A stretch of DNA of 64,000 nucleotides from Oopsacas minuta (Eukaryota; Porifera; Hexactinellida; Lyssacinosida; Leucopsacidae), in NCBI GenBank assembly GCA_024704765.1, contig JAKMXF010000362.1:1-64000 (forward strand). The letters are read 5' to 3'. Below are positions 1 to 11,172 of the stretch, piece by piece (position 1 is the stretch's first letter; each line of letters begins with the position of its first letter). Under the pieces are notes generated by a model that was not told the DNA's origin, made no database searches, and worked only from the letters and a program-made list of their open reading frames with translations. Position numbers and translations under genes: made by a program.

Positions 1-29
1 GCAATATCACTTCTTGATATTTGTTCCAT
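1..29 (-). CDS. Maf/bZIP-like small protein, N-terminal fragment (runs off left edge)
   Basis: The first 29 bases, read on the minus strand, give MEQISRSDI, identical to the start of the complete copy at 2642-2953. Only the start codon (27-29) and about nine codons are inside the window. The upstream ~240 bases (30-270) are nearly identical to those upstream of the 2953 start, so this is a segmental duplicate of that gene with its promoter. Whether the rest is intact cannot be seen. Confidence 0.75.
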
Positions 30-270
30 TATTCTATTTACTGTTTGTATTGTTTTGTTTTGATTTGAAATTGATTAAACTCACTCCCTATTCATACTTA
101 CAAATAATCTGTCATTACTCCATCAGATAATTCTCTGATTGGTAACGTTTTGGTTAATCTCATCCAATGTGTTAATTCATTCTGTCAGTGAAATTGAAAA
201 TCTGCATTGTTAGAATTTCAGATTAAGAATCTCGGAGAATTGAAAAATGATTAGAAGAAAGTTTGAGATT
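30..270 (-). repeat. Duplicated promoter/upstream segment, copy A (partner 2954-3210)
   Basis: By eye this block matches 2954-3210 at roughly 95 percent with a few indels, in the same orientation, so the left-edge gene and the 2642 gene are direct duplicates including their promoter. The TATA-like element here (minus strand, 89-96) reads TATGAATA, against TATAAATA in copy B, so this promoter may be weakened. Confidence 0.8.
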
Positions 271-1424
271 TTGATTCGAGGATAGATCTCAAACAAGATT
301 GAGGTTTAATTTGTAATCACATTGGTTATTAAGATAGGCGATTATCGAAATACCAATAATTATCCGAGAAATGTGATGTAGTCTAACTAATTCATTGATA
401 GGACAAAGTATTTTCTATTAAATATCAGTTTAATGAACTAAAGACCTTAAATTCGAATAAGAGGGCATAAATATTAATTATGAGTTAATAGAATAAGAAT
501 ATCCATTAAAATTGGTATGATCAATGGTTAGTTAGTAGCCATTAGCTTATGAGGAAGGCAATATCCTTAATGGCAGTAGTGAATATTTGTACTTATTGCC
601 TTTTGAGATACTAGCGACATTGTTAACAGAAATATAGCTGCCACGCCAAGAAATATTAATCCTATTAAGGAAACCTATTTTTGGCTGTATTAACACGTGT
701 TTCAGTGAGGAGGTTGGTCAGGTTTCAACTTGTAAGTTGAAACCTGATCAACCTCCTCACTGAAACACGGGTTAAGCATTGTGAAATTGAATCTGACGGC
801 AATGTACAATAACTTGGTAGTCAAATGCACCCTAAACAGACACACGAAAGGAGGATTACACTTCTACAACTTACAAGTCCAGGGAACTATATTGATTTAC
901 CATACATCTACGTAATGCCCAATCAATCTAAGAGTATCGGATTTCTCCCTATAACGGACAAAGACTACCTCTAATGTATTCGATATTCGGAGACTCCACT
1001 ATACCTACATATACGTGTATATATGTATATATATATATATACGTATTACGTACAAGGGCGTAACTGTGGCCGAGCAGTGCTCCCATTTCCCATTCAAAAC
1101 TTTTGATCGCTTGCTACGCTCATTCGTAATATTCAATTAGAGAGAACATTATTTGAGGAGGGTATTGTGTGTCAAGTCATACCAGGGGTGTGCAATCTAC
1201 GACGTGTACACCTCAATCCTCTCATGATCAAGCTAGCAATTATCCATGTTCAAATTTTCAATTTATCTCTTAATCACTTCTTTGGAATCAAACCAGAAAG
1301 TATAACATAGCAGATTAATTCTATGTCAGAGTGATGTATTAGATTAGATTAGACTCATAGCTTTAGTAGCTATTGCAATACCAAATTATACAATCAATTC
1401 AACCTATCATACAGTATCACTTAG
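271..1424. other. Intergenic, no gene seen
   Basis: AT-rich sequence between the left-edge Maf-like gene and the 1485 gene. The only structures I see are the hairpin at 690-775 and a TA-rich dinucleotide tract at about 1010-1046. No ORF here resembles a known family. Confidence 0.6.
690..775. repeat. Near-perfect 41-bp inverted repeat (hairpin)
   Basis: Arms 690-730 and 735-775 are reverse complements with two mismatches, around a 4-nt loop (TGTA). The arms carry TTTCAGTGAGGAGGTTG and its complement. The long arms and tiny loop fit a foldback element or a recently formed palindrome. No coding potential. Confidence 0.85.
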
Positions 1425-1433
1425 TATAAATAG
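1425..1433 (+). promoter_or_regulatory. TATA box of the 1485 Maf-like gene
   Basis: TATAAATAG lies about 52 bp before the ATG at 1485. The paralogues carry a similar box at nearly the same distance, which supports a real core promoter with a very short 5' UTR. Confidence 0.6.
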
Positions 1434-1484
1434 GAGACGTTATCCAATAAAAAATCAAATCAATACAAATAGTAAATTACAGAA

Positions 1485-1796
1485 ATGGAACAAATATCAA
1501 AAAGTGATATAGCAGAATTAGACATCAAGAAGCTAAACCTTCTAATAAAGTCAAGTAACATGACTGAAGAAGAAGCTAGAGCTTTGAAGTATTCCCGTAG
1601 ACTTAAGAAGATGAGTCATTACAACAAAGCTCAGCGGGATAAGAAGAAGAGACAAGAACACTCTCTAGAAGCAGAAAGAGAACACCTGCAACAAGAATAC
1701 GATTATATTCTGCAGGAAGTTCAAATGCTGAAAGAGGCAAAGTTAAAATTTGAAGTGATGCAGATTTTAGATAATTTAGAAGAACAATATTATTAA
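1485..1796 (+). CDS. Small Maf/bZIP-like protein, group 1, intact copy
   Basis: A 103-aa intronless ORF. Residues ~12-35 resemble the Maf extended homology region, 36-60 a Maf basic region, and L61, L68, I75 and L82 form a leucine zipper. An ungapped by-eye alignment to small/large Maf proteins runs through the basic region and puts the first zipper leucine at the canonical +18 from the invariant Asn position. That Asn is Met43 here, while the Maf-type Tyr (Y46) and the conserved Arg (R51) remain. The family binds DNA as dimers in the nucleus; loss of the Asn suggests altered or absent DNA binding, possibly a dimerisation-only regulator (inference). No activation domain is present. Copies lie at 2642 (-), 4463 (+) and the left edge. 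Confidence 0.75.
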   Translation: MEQISKSDIAELDIKKLNLLIKSSNMTEEEARALKYSRRLKKMSHYNKAQRDKKKRQEHSLEAEREHLQQEYDYILQEVQMLKEAKLKFEVMQILDNLEEQYY

Positions 1797-2641
1797 GCAG
1801 TAATGTATGTAAAAATTTTTAAATATATAAATATCACTTTCTGAATATTTAAAATTGAATTAAACTTTTCTTAATGTATATATTGTATTTATGAGTTGAT
1901 AAATTGGAAACAGCAAAACAGGCAAAGTATATACGTACATGCAAAACCAACAAAACACAATAATTATGAGAGTTCTCTTTCATTAAGTATAAACATATCA
2001 AATATTCTACCTGTAAATAGAGAACAGTAAACTTCAGTTTTAGCAACAAATCTCTGATAACGACACTATTTTTACCCCAGAAATCCGCAGCAGTAGTTTC
2101 TACACACCATACTTCGGGTATCACAACATGTTAGATAACGACACTTCGAATATATCAACACTGTATTTTAATGCCTGATGGATCAAAATCAAGTCGGATA
2201 TTACGACTTGGGAGCATTTGTACTGTAATGCAGGTATGGTTTCCGTATCTGCAGGAAGGCTTAGCAAAATTCTTATTATTCGTGAATAATTGGGTTCTGG
2301 ATTATCTAAGTACCGTATTACCTCGAATAATAACCCACCTCGATCAAGTTCGCTAACATTAAGTCTCATTATTATGAACAGATTCTTGGTCCCGTGGGGT
2401 GTCACAAAAAGCGACCCTGACTATATTTGCAATTGTAGCTTAATATGATATACAATACATGTATTTCGAATAGATTCTTGAAATGACAGGCTGCACTTGC
2501 CCCGTATTTAAACATTAAAATAAAAGGCGTGTAGCTACGAGTCAAAGATCATAATGAGATTGATTATTAATGGAGACTGCAATTTGTTTACAAAAATATA
2601 TCATTAAAATAAGTGAATTTACAAGTTTCAATAATTGCTGC
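1797..2641. other. Intergenic between convergent Maf-like copies
   Basis: AT-rich sequence between two tail-to-tail paralogues. Minus-strand ORFs of 91 and 94 codons occur, but I recognise no family in them and they have no visible promoter or splice support. No repeat stands out. Confidence 0.5.
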
Positions 2642-2953
2642 TTAATAATATTGATCTTCTAAATCATCTAAAATCTGCATCACTTCAAATTTTAACTTTG
2701 CTTCTTTCAGCATTTGAACTTCCTGCAGAATATAAGTGTATTCTTGCTGGAGATGTTCTCTTTCTGCTTCTAGAGAGTGTTCCTGTCTCTTCTTCTTATC
2801 ACGCTGAGCTTTGTTGTAATGACTCATCTTCTGAAGTCTACGAGAATACTTCAGAGGTTTAGCTTCTTCTTCAGTCATGTTACTTGACTTGATTAGAAGG
2901 TTTAGTTTCTTTATGTCTATTTCAGCAATATCACTTCTTGATATTTGTTCCAT
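2642..2953 (-). CDS. Small Maf/bZIP-like protein, group 1, intact copy
   Basis: A 103-aa protein starting at the Met encoded at 2951-2953. An in-frame Met 19 codons upstream (3010) is possible, but this start matches the 1485 paralogue and leaves the TATA box upstream. The sequence is very close to the 1485 copy (differences include R6, I12, P34, Q41 and T73). Met43 again occupies the invariant bZIP Asn position, with Tyr46 and Arg51 kept, and the zipper L61-L68-I75-L82 is intact. Pro34 sits at the end of the extended-homology helix and may affect it. It is convergent with the 1485 gene and duplicated with its promoter at the left edge. Confidence 0.75.
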   Translation of the reverse strand: MEQISRSDIAEIDIKKLNLLIKSSNMTEEEAKPLKYSRRLQKMSHYNKAQRDKKKRQEHSLEAEREHLQQEYTYILQEVQMLKEAKLKFEVMQILDDLEDQYY

Positions 2954-3210
2954 TATTCTATTTACTGTGTTTGTATTGTTTTGTTTTGATTTGAAATTGA
3001 TTAAACTCACTCCCTATTTATACTTGCAAATAATCTGTCATTACTCCATCAGATAATTCTCTGATTGGTAACATTTTGGTTAATCTCATCCAATGTGTTA
3101 ATTCATTCTGTCAGTGAAATTGAAAATCTGATTTGTTAGACTTTCAGATTAAGAATCTCGGAGAATTGAAAAATGATTCGAGAAGAAAGTTTGAGAATTA
3201 GAAACTGGGA
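2954..3210 (-). repeat. Duplicated promoter/upstream segment, copy B (partner 30-270)
   Basis: Matches 30-270 with small indels and substitutions. It holds the TATA box and upstream region of the 2642-2953 gene, marking a recent direct segmental duplication about 2.9 kb apart. Confidence 0.8.
3015..3022 (-). promoter_or_regulatory. TATA box of the 2642-2953 Maf-like gene
   Basis: TATAAATA on the minus strand about 62 bp before the ATG at 2953, a spacing shared with the other copies. Confidence 0.6.
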
Positions 3211-4399
3211 TAGAACATTCAATTGTGGTTTCGGTTGATTCAATGCCAAATCGATTCGATATACTAAATGTTAATTAATTAATTTTCAGTAGATGTATTA
3301 CTTAATTATTCCTCTTACATTTACAGTTACTCTAATCTAAGTTGAACAGTGGCATAAACCATGGCTAAGTCATGGATTATAAGAAGCAGCATCAACTACA
3401 CTGTGCCGGTCGCGGTTGTGTCATATTGTCTAAATGCCAAGTTTATGCCAGGTTCACTCAGTGAGCAAACGGTGCATGTGCCACCAGTTAAGATATTCGT
3501 GCCCAGTGGCCAGGCCTGCTAGATCATCGGAACAGCACTACCATAACATAATCTAACACTCATTGATTTTGCCTCGGTTTGAAAATCCTGCCCCTGCCCC
3601 TGCCTACCAAGGTATGTCAGAACCTGGGCCACCACGTTCCACTGGGTTCACTCAAATTCGCATTCACACTAAGTGCATGTTTATGAAATACAGACAGTTC
3701 GCTATATGTACAATTCGCAATCTCTGCTACACGGACAGTTCACTACAGGAAAAACTTTATTCATATGAATGTACACCAGCAAGAGCTAGGATGAGGATGT
3801 AGCGTCTGAAAGCATGTTAGTAGAAATGACAAAAATGCCTTCAATACATTGATGAGGTTTGGAATTACACACATTTTCAAATTTCACGCTTTGCTATGTA
3901 TGCTTGTACGATTAATTCACTGCTGATAGGAAGCTGATAATAATTAGCGAGGAAGATGGTTTACAAGATCCTAGGGCGATCTTGAAACCACTAAGAAAGA
4001 AGTAATCAGAATATTCAAAATTTCAAGGAAAGATGAAAGAATTGTAGAAGATTGCTTGGTAATGATACTAGACACATTATATATTCACAAATGTGTGTTA
4101 AATAATACAAAAATTAAATATTAGTAAGGCGGTTATAGAGTAGATGTTTACGTTGAGAATTAGTTGGAAAGTTGACTTGTATCTAATGAGTGATAAATTG
4201 TTTCGGACAGAAAAATAATAATTAGCCATTAATTACAAGATACTTATCCTCGTTTCAAATTTCAAATTCGCTTCAAAATCGTGTTAGACTCTCAAAACTC
4301 TAAAAGTAAGGTTGAACAAAGCAAATTAGCATATTTTGATGACACTAACGTTACAAACATCTCACAGCGAAATTATAAACCGGTGCTATAGGGGGAAAG
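3211..4399. other. Intergenic, no gene seen
   Basis: Separates the 2642 and 4463 Maf-like genes. The stretch 3400-3660 is somewhat less AT-rich than its surroundings, but its 79-codon ORF resembles no family I know. Confidence 0.5.
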
Positions 4400-4407
4400 T
4401 ATATATT
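4400..4407 (+). promoter_or_regulatory. TATA-like box of the 4463 Maf-like copy
   Basis: TATATATT about 60 bp before the ATG at 4463, the same distance as in the intact paralogues. The promoter geometry of this disrupted copy is therefore kept. Confidence 0.45.
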
Positions 4408-4462
4408 GGTTAGAACGAAAGTTCGATGACAAAACAAATCAATACAAACAGCAATTACAGTA

Positions 4463-4774
4463 ATGGACCTGGAGACAAGTGATATAGCAGAAATTGACAT
4501 AAAGAAACTCAACCTCCTAATCAAGTCAAGTAGCATGACTGAAGAAGAAGCTAAAGCTCTGAAGTATTCTCGTAGACTTCGGAAGATGAGTCATTACAAC
4601 AAAGCTCAGCGTGATAAGAAGAAAAGACAGGAACACTCTCTAGAAGCAGAAAGAGAACATCTCCAGCAAGAATACACTTATATTCTGTAGGAAGTTCAAA
4701 TGCTGAAAGAAGCAAAGTTAAATTTTGAAGTGATGCAGATTTTAGATGATTTAGAAGATCAATATTATTCTTAG
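4463..4774 (+). pseudogene. Maf/bZIP-like copy with in-frame stop
   Basis: This copy has the same length as its paralogues (103 codons plus stop), but codon 76 (4688-4690) is TAG where the others have a Gln codon (CAG). Translation would end after 75 aa, within the zipper, losing the last heptad and the C-terminal acidic tail. The frame downstream stays fully open to the stop at 4772-4774, so inactivation is recent or the stop is read through. Basic-region Met43, Tyr46 and Arg51 match the intact copies; the N-terminus differs slightly (MDLETSDIAE). Confidence 0.75.
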
Positions 4775-4991
4775 CACCATTTATAGGACAAATATCTTAG
4801 AAACATATTTATTCACTATACTTGCAATGATATATCATCTGAAAGGCTCACAAGTACAAATGACATTAAATATTAGAAATAGATTTTAGTGAATTAGTTA
4901 TATTTATGAGTGGAAAATAGCAGCAAAAAAAATACGTGTATTTCCCATATAAGATATGAATGTCAAAAATATATTAAGAAGGATAGGATAT

Positions 4992-5018
4992 AGTATTAGT
5001 ATTAGTATTAGTATTAGT
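4992..5018. repeat. TATTAG hexanucleotide microsatellite
   Basis: About four tandem TATTAG units in a row. Confidence 0.85.
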
Positions 5019-5944
5019 AATTTAGCGCTATTAAGCCAAGCATCCACTAACCGACCTGATTAGAATAATTATATTTCTAATATACAAATAAGCTTGACTA
5101 CTACTGTACTAGCTAGTACAGTAAATAGTTACTATGACAAGATTTAGAATAGCATAGAGTCAACTTTTGTTAAACGGGCGGAGAAAAGTATCCATAAATA
5201 TATCTACATTTTGCAATTTTGGTGTTGGAATGAATTTCTTCGTGACTAGTAATATCATATCCAGGGGCAGATGGGGAAGCTACTGAAGTTATCATAATCC
5301 ACGTGAAGTAATTTGGTTTATTCAAGTAAAATTCCCCTTAAAGACCTGTAACTGTTGACAACTAGATTCATTCACTTTTCACTAATCAATTGTCTACTTT
5401 CTGAATTATTATACTTTCAAAGTAATTACAAATTGTTGTTGAAGAACTTTGGGCATAAATAATTCGAATTTTCATACAAGTATAATATTTGTAGCTAAGT
5501 TAAGATATACAATAATCAGAGTTTAGGATGTTTACATGCTTGTTAGAAAAGATAAACCATTATTGCATCATGGCCTATAATAAACAATTAAGATATCAAA
5601 ATATTAGAACTAACAACTATTCAATTGGTGTTTGCTTGGTGAAAATGTGTTTTCTAATATTTATAACCACCAATAATTGCATCCTTTTGATAACATATTT
5701 AGTCAATACAATTATATAAGTGTTTCACCATTGGTGGAAACAATGTGTAGGTAGGTAATACATATAACATTAGCATGCTGGTCCATAAGGCTACTGATAA
5801 GTATGCTACTCAAAACGATCTAAAAACAACAATTAGTAAAGAATACAAATACTATGAGAACTTAAATTCTAAGACGAATTTCCTTGAAAAGAAATGTCTC
5901 ATCGATTGGTCCGAATAAGACTGAGCTCTTCCCATTCTAATTTC

Positions 5945-6420
5945 TTAAATCACGAGCCTTTAGTTCGTCGCATTGCGCATCGAGGTATCAATAATTCTCC
6001 AAATTGACGACCCCTTTGAGTATTGTAATATAGATATATTTAGAACAATGTAATTCACAAATATACATATATGGCATATATGTATTATTGAATTATTTTG
6101 TAAGATTAACCCCCTTTGTAGCCGTTGAAGGCAAATATCCACGTAAATTTTGTGATTTTGCTAATTTGTTTCCTTTATATCCATAAAACAACAATATATG
6201 TTTACATATTCACGGACAAACAAATAAGAATTAAGATTTGATAATACAGACGTTGTTTACAATACCATATTTGGATTCATCATACTCGATTATTCTAGTA
6301 TAGTCGTTGAAAGTATGATTCTACCTCAATATTGAAATTTGTTTACTTTATATTCATAAAAACAACAATAAATTTAAATATGATTAATCCCTAAATTGTG
6401 GAATTTAGATTCAGCCTGTT
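5945..6420 (+). repeat. Dispersed non-coding repeat (family R1), one to two copies
   Basis: Shares blocks with 10310-10440, 25255-25460, 27235-27545, 36510-36960 (inverted), 39945-40335 and 51385-51735. Recurrent blocks are a head containing GACGACCCC, a middle TTTGTTTACTTTATATTCATA, a GATTAATC block next to GTGTGAAAATC, and a tail rich in GGACAAAC and CAATTGAGAT. The 6250-6420 part looks like a second partial copy. No ORF: probably a non-autonomous mobile element. Confidence 0.65.
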
Positions 6421-8206
6421 CAATATATATTTAAGGCAGTTTTATTGAATAGGTTATCCTAACCTTGCTTTATATATTAGAACTCAGTTAGTACGTAGCA
6501 ACGTTTTATCCCGATGAGGTACATCCTATCCGAGTTCTACTGTGCTTTTAAGTTGTTGCTTGGATAACTGAATCAGTGAAAATCACTGTTCGAGTACATA
6601 TGAAGTTGAAGACTTTAGATATTTGGAAAATTTCATTGCATATATTCACAAATATAGTATAAAATGACCCCAGAAAAATAGCACTGATGTAGTTTGAATC
6701 TCTTTTGAGGTAAAATATTGATTATTGCATAAGAGGATACAATTCTAAATTTTAACATAGTCGGGAAGCTACAAACTTTCAACTTACCAGGAAAATAACA
6801 AATTCAAGGATACAATAATTCCTAGAAAATACATATCCCTAACAATCCTTATGTGAGTAGGAAGGATTCGTTTGCATAATACAAACATATCTACAAAAGT
6901 AGTTGAATAGACATATATGTTTAGGAAGTAATTAAATGTTACTTAAGGAGATGATAGCTACAAATACTGGTTTAACAAGATAATGATATTTGTCCAAGAT
7001 AAAATTCTCAAAAAAACAAAATAGAAACCAAAATATATAATAATTTATACATCAATTACTCACAAATTTGCATTGTCACACTCAGACCATCTGGAGTTCT
7101 GGACATACTAGATGGAAAGAGTAGGTAGATACACATACGTGATAATCCAGATAAACACATTCAAATTATCTTATGTGCCCATTTTGTTTATGAGAAGATA
7201 AATACTGTTCACGTACAATTTGATACAGCTTATTCATTTATGCGAAATGGTGTGGGTGACTAATTTGGATTGTCGTTGCAGTAAATCAAATATTGTTGGG
7301 TTGCTAGAGCCAGTACGCTAATATTCCTGCTTTCGTTAACCCTGCACTATAGAACTGATTTTGGCTACGTACGTGTATGTCTATAAGTGAAATGTTATGA
7401 CCATGAATACTGTGTCAGAAGTTATAGTGATAATTATTCGCATGTACTCGTGAGATAGAATATCAAGTAATACACTCTCACATATTTTCTAATTTCAGTT
7501 CCCAATTAGATTTTGCAATTTATCTATCACTTCAATATTAATAAGTGAATTATGATTCTGTAAGCTAATCGATTATACAATTTCGTGCTAAACATACAAG
7601 TAAGTTGATTTATTTTAATATGTTAATTCAGTAATAACCACAATGAAAATTCCGATAATTTCTTGATGATTGATTCTACCTGAAGTATTACTTAGAAGAG
7701 AAGTAAATGCCATTAGAACATTATTGAGATAGCTTAGCAGTATACACATACAGTTAACCTCACTCCTATGATATATCATTCACAATTATTGTATATTGAT
7801 TTTTGTGACATAATTAATTTGTACAAACATATTTATACTGAGGTACAAAATAGTCCCGTGTTTCTGTTATCTACAAGGGATCTGGATACCTAAACCCCGG
7901 GAAATGACCCAGACTGAAACAGAAGTAACAAACAAAGTGATTATGGATATACCGAGATTGTGATGGAATAGTAACGTGAAAGGCAGTAGGTTTGACAATT
8001 TGTACAAGTTAATGAATGGATTAATGATAAATTATGATAAAGCAAGGGCAAGTATAAAGAAATCTCCATTTATTGAATATTTGGTAACTGATGTCTTAGA
8101 TAACCGAATAGTAGGTAATCTATAAAAGCCAATACATAGATATAAATATGTTGGTGATAACCAAACGTCAGCACTCAAGATGCTCCCAATCTCCGAACAA
8201 AATACA

Positions 8207-8251
<45 letters not shown>
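8207..8251. repeat. CAT trinucleotide microsatellite
   Basis: Fifteen perfect CAT units in a row, about 85 bp beyond the 3' end of the VCPKMT gene. Confidence 0.95.
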
Positions 8252-8336
8252 ATCATTGATTATTAACAGCAAAACATTTCAAATAATCGTAATTACAATG
8301 TACAACATTTGGCTTAATTGAGTATTACCATCCCAG

Positions 8337-8987
8337 TTAATGACATTTCAATGTAAACACATGTATATCTTCACTTCTGTAAATCTCATCCAAAGTATTT
8401 GTGGGAATTTCTGATATTTCAAATCGCTTTTTCAGGAAATTAAAGAACACTTCTTCTAATTCTTTCTTATTCCCAGTATCTCTCTCTTCATAGCTTAACA
8501 ATACTAGAGAATTCTTGTCAGTTAGCTCTGTTAGCGTATAGCAGAGAGGATCAAGAGCTTCAGAATAGTAAACTAGGTCAGACATTAGAATGACATCAGG
8601 CATATCAAATCCAGAAGCGCCACCCCATTTTAAAGTTTTACCTACAGCTGTTCCCTCGATTAATACTTTATTAAGCTTAATATTCACATTGAGGAGAGGG
8701 ACGATTTCCTCTAAGTCTGTTAATATTACATCTGCTCCCAGACAGCCTGCAACTAGACCTACCAAACCAGCCCCTGATCCAAGTTCTAGAACTCTCTTAC
8801 CCACCCAATAATGAGCTGGGAAGTATTTGTGCTCTAGGAACCTAGCTAGAACTATAGCAGCATCCCACACAACACAGCCTACATCTCCGATATAGTTTTG
8901 AGTTATAGTTAATTCTTTTTCTTTATACAACATTTCATAAACCCTATTGAATGTCAGGTCTCTATTATCTTCACATTTCTCTGCCAT
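8337..8987 (-). CDS. VCPKMT: Protein-lysine methyltransferase METTL21D/VCPKMT
   Basis: A 216-aa seven-beta-strand SAM-dependent methyltransferase. Residues 66-76 (VLELGSGAGLV) are motif I for SAM binding, D91 in TDLEE is the acidic ribose-binding position, and 137-141 (DLVYY) is the DxxY-type motif of the METTL21 group. The ending YRSEDIHV closely matches the C-terminus of VCPKMT, which trimethylates a lysine of the AAA ATPase VCP/p97. Length is typical (~230 aa in vertebrates). Single exon with no signal or membrane segment, so cytosolic. METTL21A and related members are the main alternatives, but the C-terminal motif favours 21D. Confidence 0.88.
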   Translation of the reverse strand: MAEKCEDNRDLTFNRVYEMLYKEKELTITQNYIGDVGCVVWDAAIVLARFLEHKYFPAHYWVGKRVLELGSGAGLVGLVAGCLGADVILTDLEEIVPLLNVNIKLNKVLIEGTAVGKTLKWGGASGFDMPDVILMSDLVYYSEALDPLCYTLTELTDKNSLVLLSYEERDTGNKKELEEVFFNFLKKRFEISEIPTNTLDEIYRSEDIHVFTLKCH

Positions 8988-9454
8988 TGATAGTTACTAG
9001 TTGAATGTATTTGTAGCAATTTTATTCAAATAGATCCGTATCTACGTAGGTATTATGGTTTCTTCCAATCAATCAAATGTGAATATATTCGCGAAGTATA
9101 TTTTCCGATTGTCCTTGATTTGTGGTTGAAACGTAATTTCTAGCACGATTTTGAAATATATACCCAAAAGGTGTGAAAAATTAATCATATACCCCAGGCC
9201 CAAACCTACGCGCCAAATGTATACATGTATCAATTTTCGTGTTAATCGAACTGATAGATATGTTCTAATATGTCAAGAAAGAATGATTGGTATAGGATAT
9301 AACTTCAGAATATCATATAACTCTATATCAAACATGCTCCAAATTTATCACCGTTGGCACTTGTAAATATGTGCTCATAATTCCATATTTATATCCTACT
9401 ATTGTTTTAATACATTTCACGAATTCGAACAATTGTTTTCGTCACTGGACACGA

Positions 9455-9502
9455 GTACAGGACTGTTCGGATTAGAGAGGCCGCGAGAGTCTACTGTACC
9501 CA
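9455..9502. mobile_element. Remnant of a pogo/Tigger-type MITE end
   Basis: Contains TGTTCGGATTAGAGAGG followed by AGTCTACTGTA, the same terminus seen at 16573-16598 and, in the other orientation, at 20708-20733. The partner end is not clear here. Confidence 0.45.
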
Positions 9503-10309
9503 CAAATGTACGCATAATCACGTTGGACAGCTGTTCATAAACATACTTGAACTTGTATAAAAATATTCATGATATGTGTATGTGTCTATGAGGTACATAA
9601 TAAACACAGCTGCAGAGAGCATTACCTAGAGTGACTACAGTACAGATAAGGAAACTAACAAATCAAAATAACTGATAGTAAAGTAAATCAGCTGTTAAGT
9701 ATACAGTCAGTACAGTGAAACAGCAACTTAATAGATCTAATAACACAACAGTTCTAATGCCATTATTCTTATAGCATGCATGCTTAGATGGTAAACACAT
9801 TATCTTATATGTACATTGTAATACACGTAATGATACTAATCAGAATAAGTAGCGATAAGATGAAATAGTAGTAGATTAGATAGCTAGGATGCGTAGTATG
9901 ATAATTCACCCACAGGAAATATTGTATCAATGATAGAGTTGTGTTTCAAATACCAAGACAAACATTCAAATTGGTTCAAAAGTGCGATAACGAGCTTCTG
10001 GCTTGTTGCATCGTGATCGACTCGTTAATGATTCAAATTGCCGGCTCCTTCGGGGGTCATAGTTAAATGATTCATTTGAAAATTAATTGATTACATCATA
10101 AATTTAGAAATGCGTAATGGAATTCAGCATATATGATAATTATCCGGGGCCGTAGGAGACCGTGCGGCAGGTCCGAAGCATGCTGCACCAAAAATTGCAA
10201 TATATATTAATACAGATGGTGAAAGGTAATGAATGCTGCACCGATAATTCTTTGCTTCCTACGTCCCTGTTATCCCTCACATAGCAGTTGAGTGCGAGTC
10301 TCTACGCAT

Positions 10310-10440
10310 ATTTTTGAGATTTGGATGCTACTATATATTCATGAAAACAATAAAGTTTACATATGATTAATTCACAAGAGTGAAAATCGGGCTCAGCATA
10401 TTCGAAATATTTAGTCAAGTTAGTTTACTCCTATTAGAAC
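10310..10440 (+). repeat. Dispersed non-coding repeat R1, partial
   Basis: Carries the family's TATTCATGAAAAC, GATTAATTC, GTGAAAATCGG and ATTTAGTCAAG blocks in the usual order. The head and tail blocks are missing. Confidence 0.55.
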
Positions 10441-11172
10441 AAATAATAGGAAATACTCTGGTTAAGATGAATAGGTTTTGACGGTCCGTTGGTGCGAGGT
10501 TCCACTCAGACAGACTAAAAGTGGGAAAATCGATATCAAAATAATAGTATAACATAACTCCTTACCTTTCCAAACGAACAAACAGACAAATAACGACTGA
10601 GGTATAATACAGATATATGGAATACTACAGTGGATAAATGCAAAGCTATTGTCAACTTTCTACAGTCACGGTCCCACGGATAATTTCTTAATTCTCTTAA
10701 TACATACACGAATAACACGCTGTAACTTTAGCTGTGCATTGAGTATAGTGTGTTATATGAAGTAAATGCTGCATTACTCTAATTTCTAAAGTCAGGAAGG
10801 TCAAGCAAACGCCTGAGCATTTTGCCTGTATAACTGGGTGTCAGGCCTAGATTTTAATTGCTTACGTCGGATCTGTTAATTCGTTAAAAGTGGGATAGTC
10901 TGCCAAAAGTGCCAATTCGACTCAGTAGATAATAAAGAGTAAATATGTATGTTTAGTTACTAAATTAATGAATAGAATAAAAATCGACGATTCCCATATT
11001 AAAGTAGAGATTTATAATTGAGATAATATATATAACAAAAGGGGGAAACGCATAAATACAAACCGAATATTGATAAAATCCTCAAAAAAGTTCTCAAAAA
11101 AACTACGCAAATATATACAATCCAAAAGTATTGAGAAATCTTATGAACATACAAATATGAACAGCTGTGTAA

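Larger units (their letters stand above)
4775..8336. other. Gene-poor intergenic region
   Basis: About 3.5 kb of AT-rich sequence. It holds a TATTAG hexamer tract (4992-5018), dispersed-repeat copies (5945-6420) and a CAT microsatellite (8207-8251). ORFs of about 60 codons near 5528 and 5960 show no recognisable motif. I see no exon of a known gene. Confidence 0.5.
8988..11172. other. Intergenic between VCPKMT and ABI
   Basis: AT-rich. It holds a pogo/Tigger-type terminal sequence near 9455-9502, a dispersed-repeat fragment at 10310-10440 and a fragment near 9100-9210 resembling 25380-25460. No gene recognised. Confidence 0.5.

Noticed and set aside
2121-2405. 94-codon minus ORF (and 91-codon ORF at 1849-2124)
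   Set aside because: No recognisable domain, no paralogue, no promoter or splice signal seen; the opposite strand is also open.
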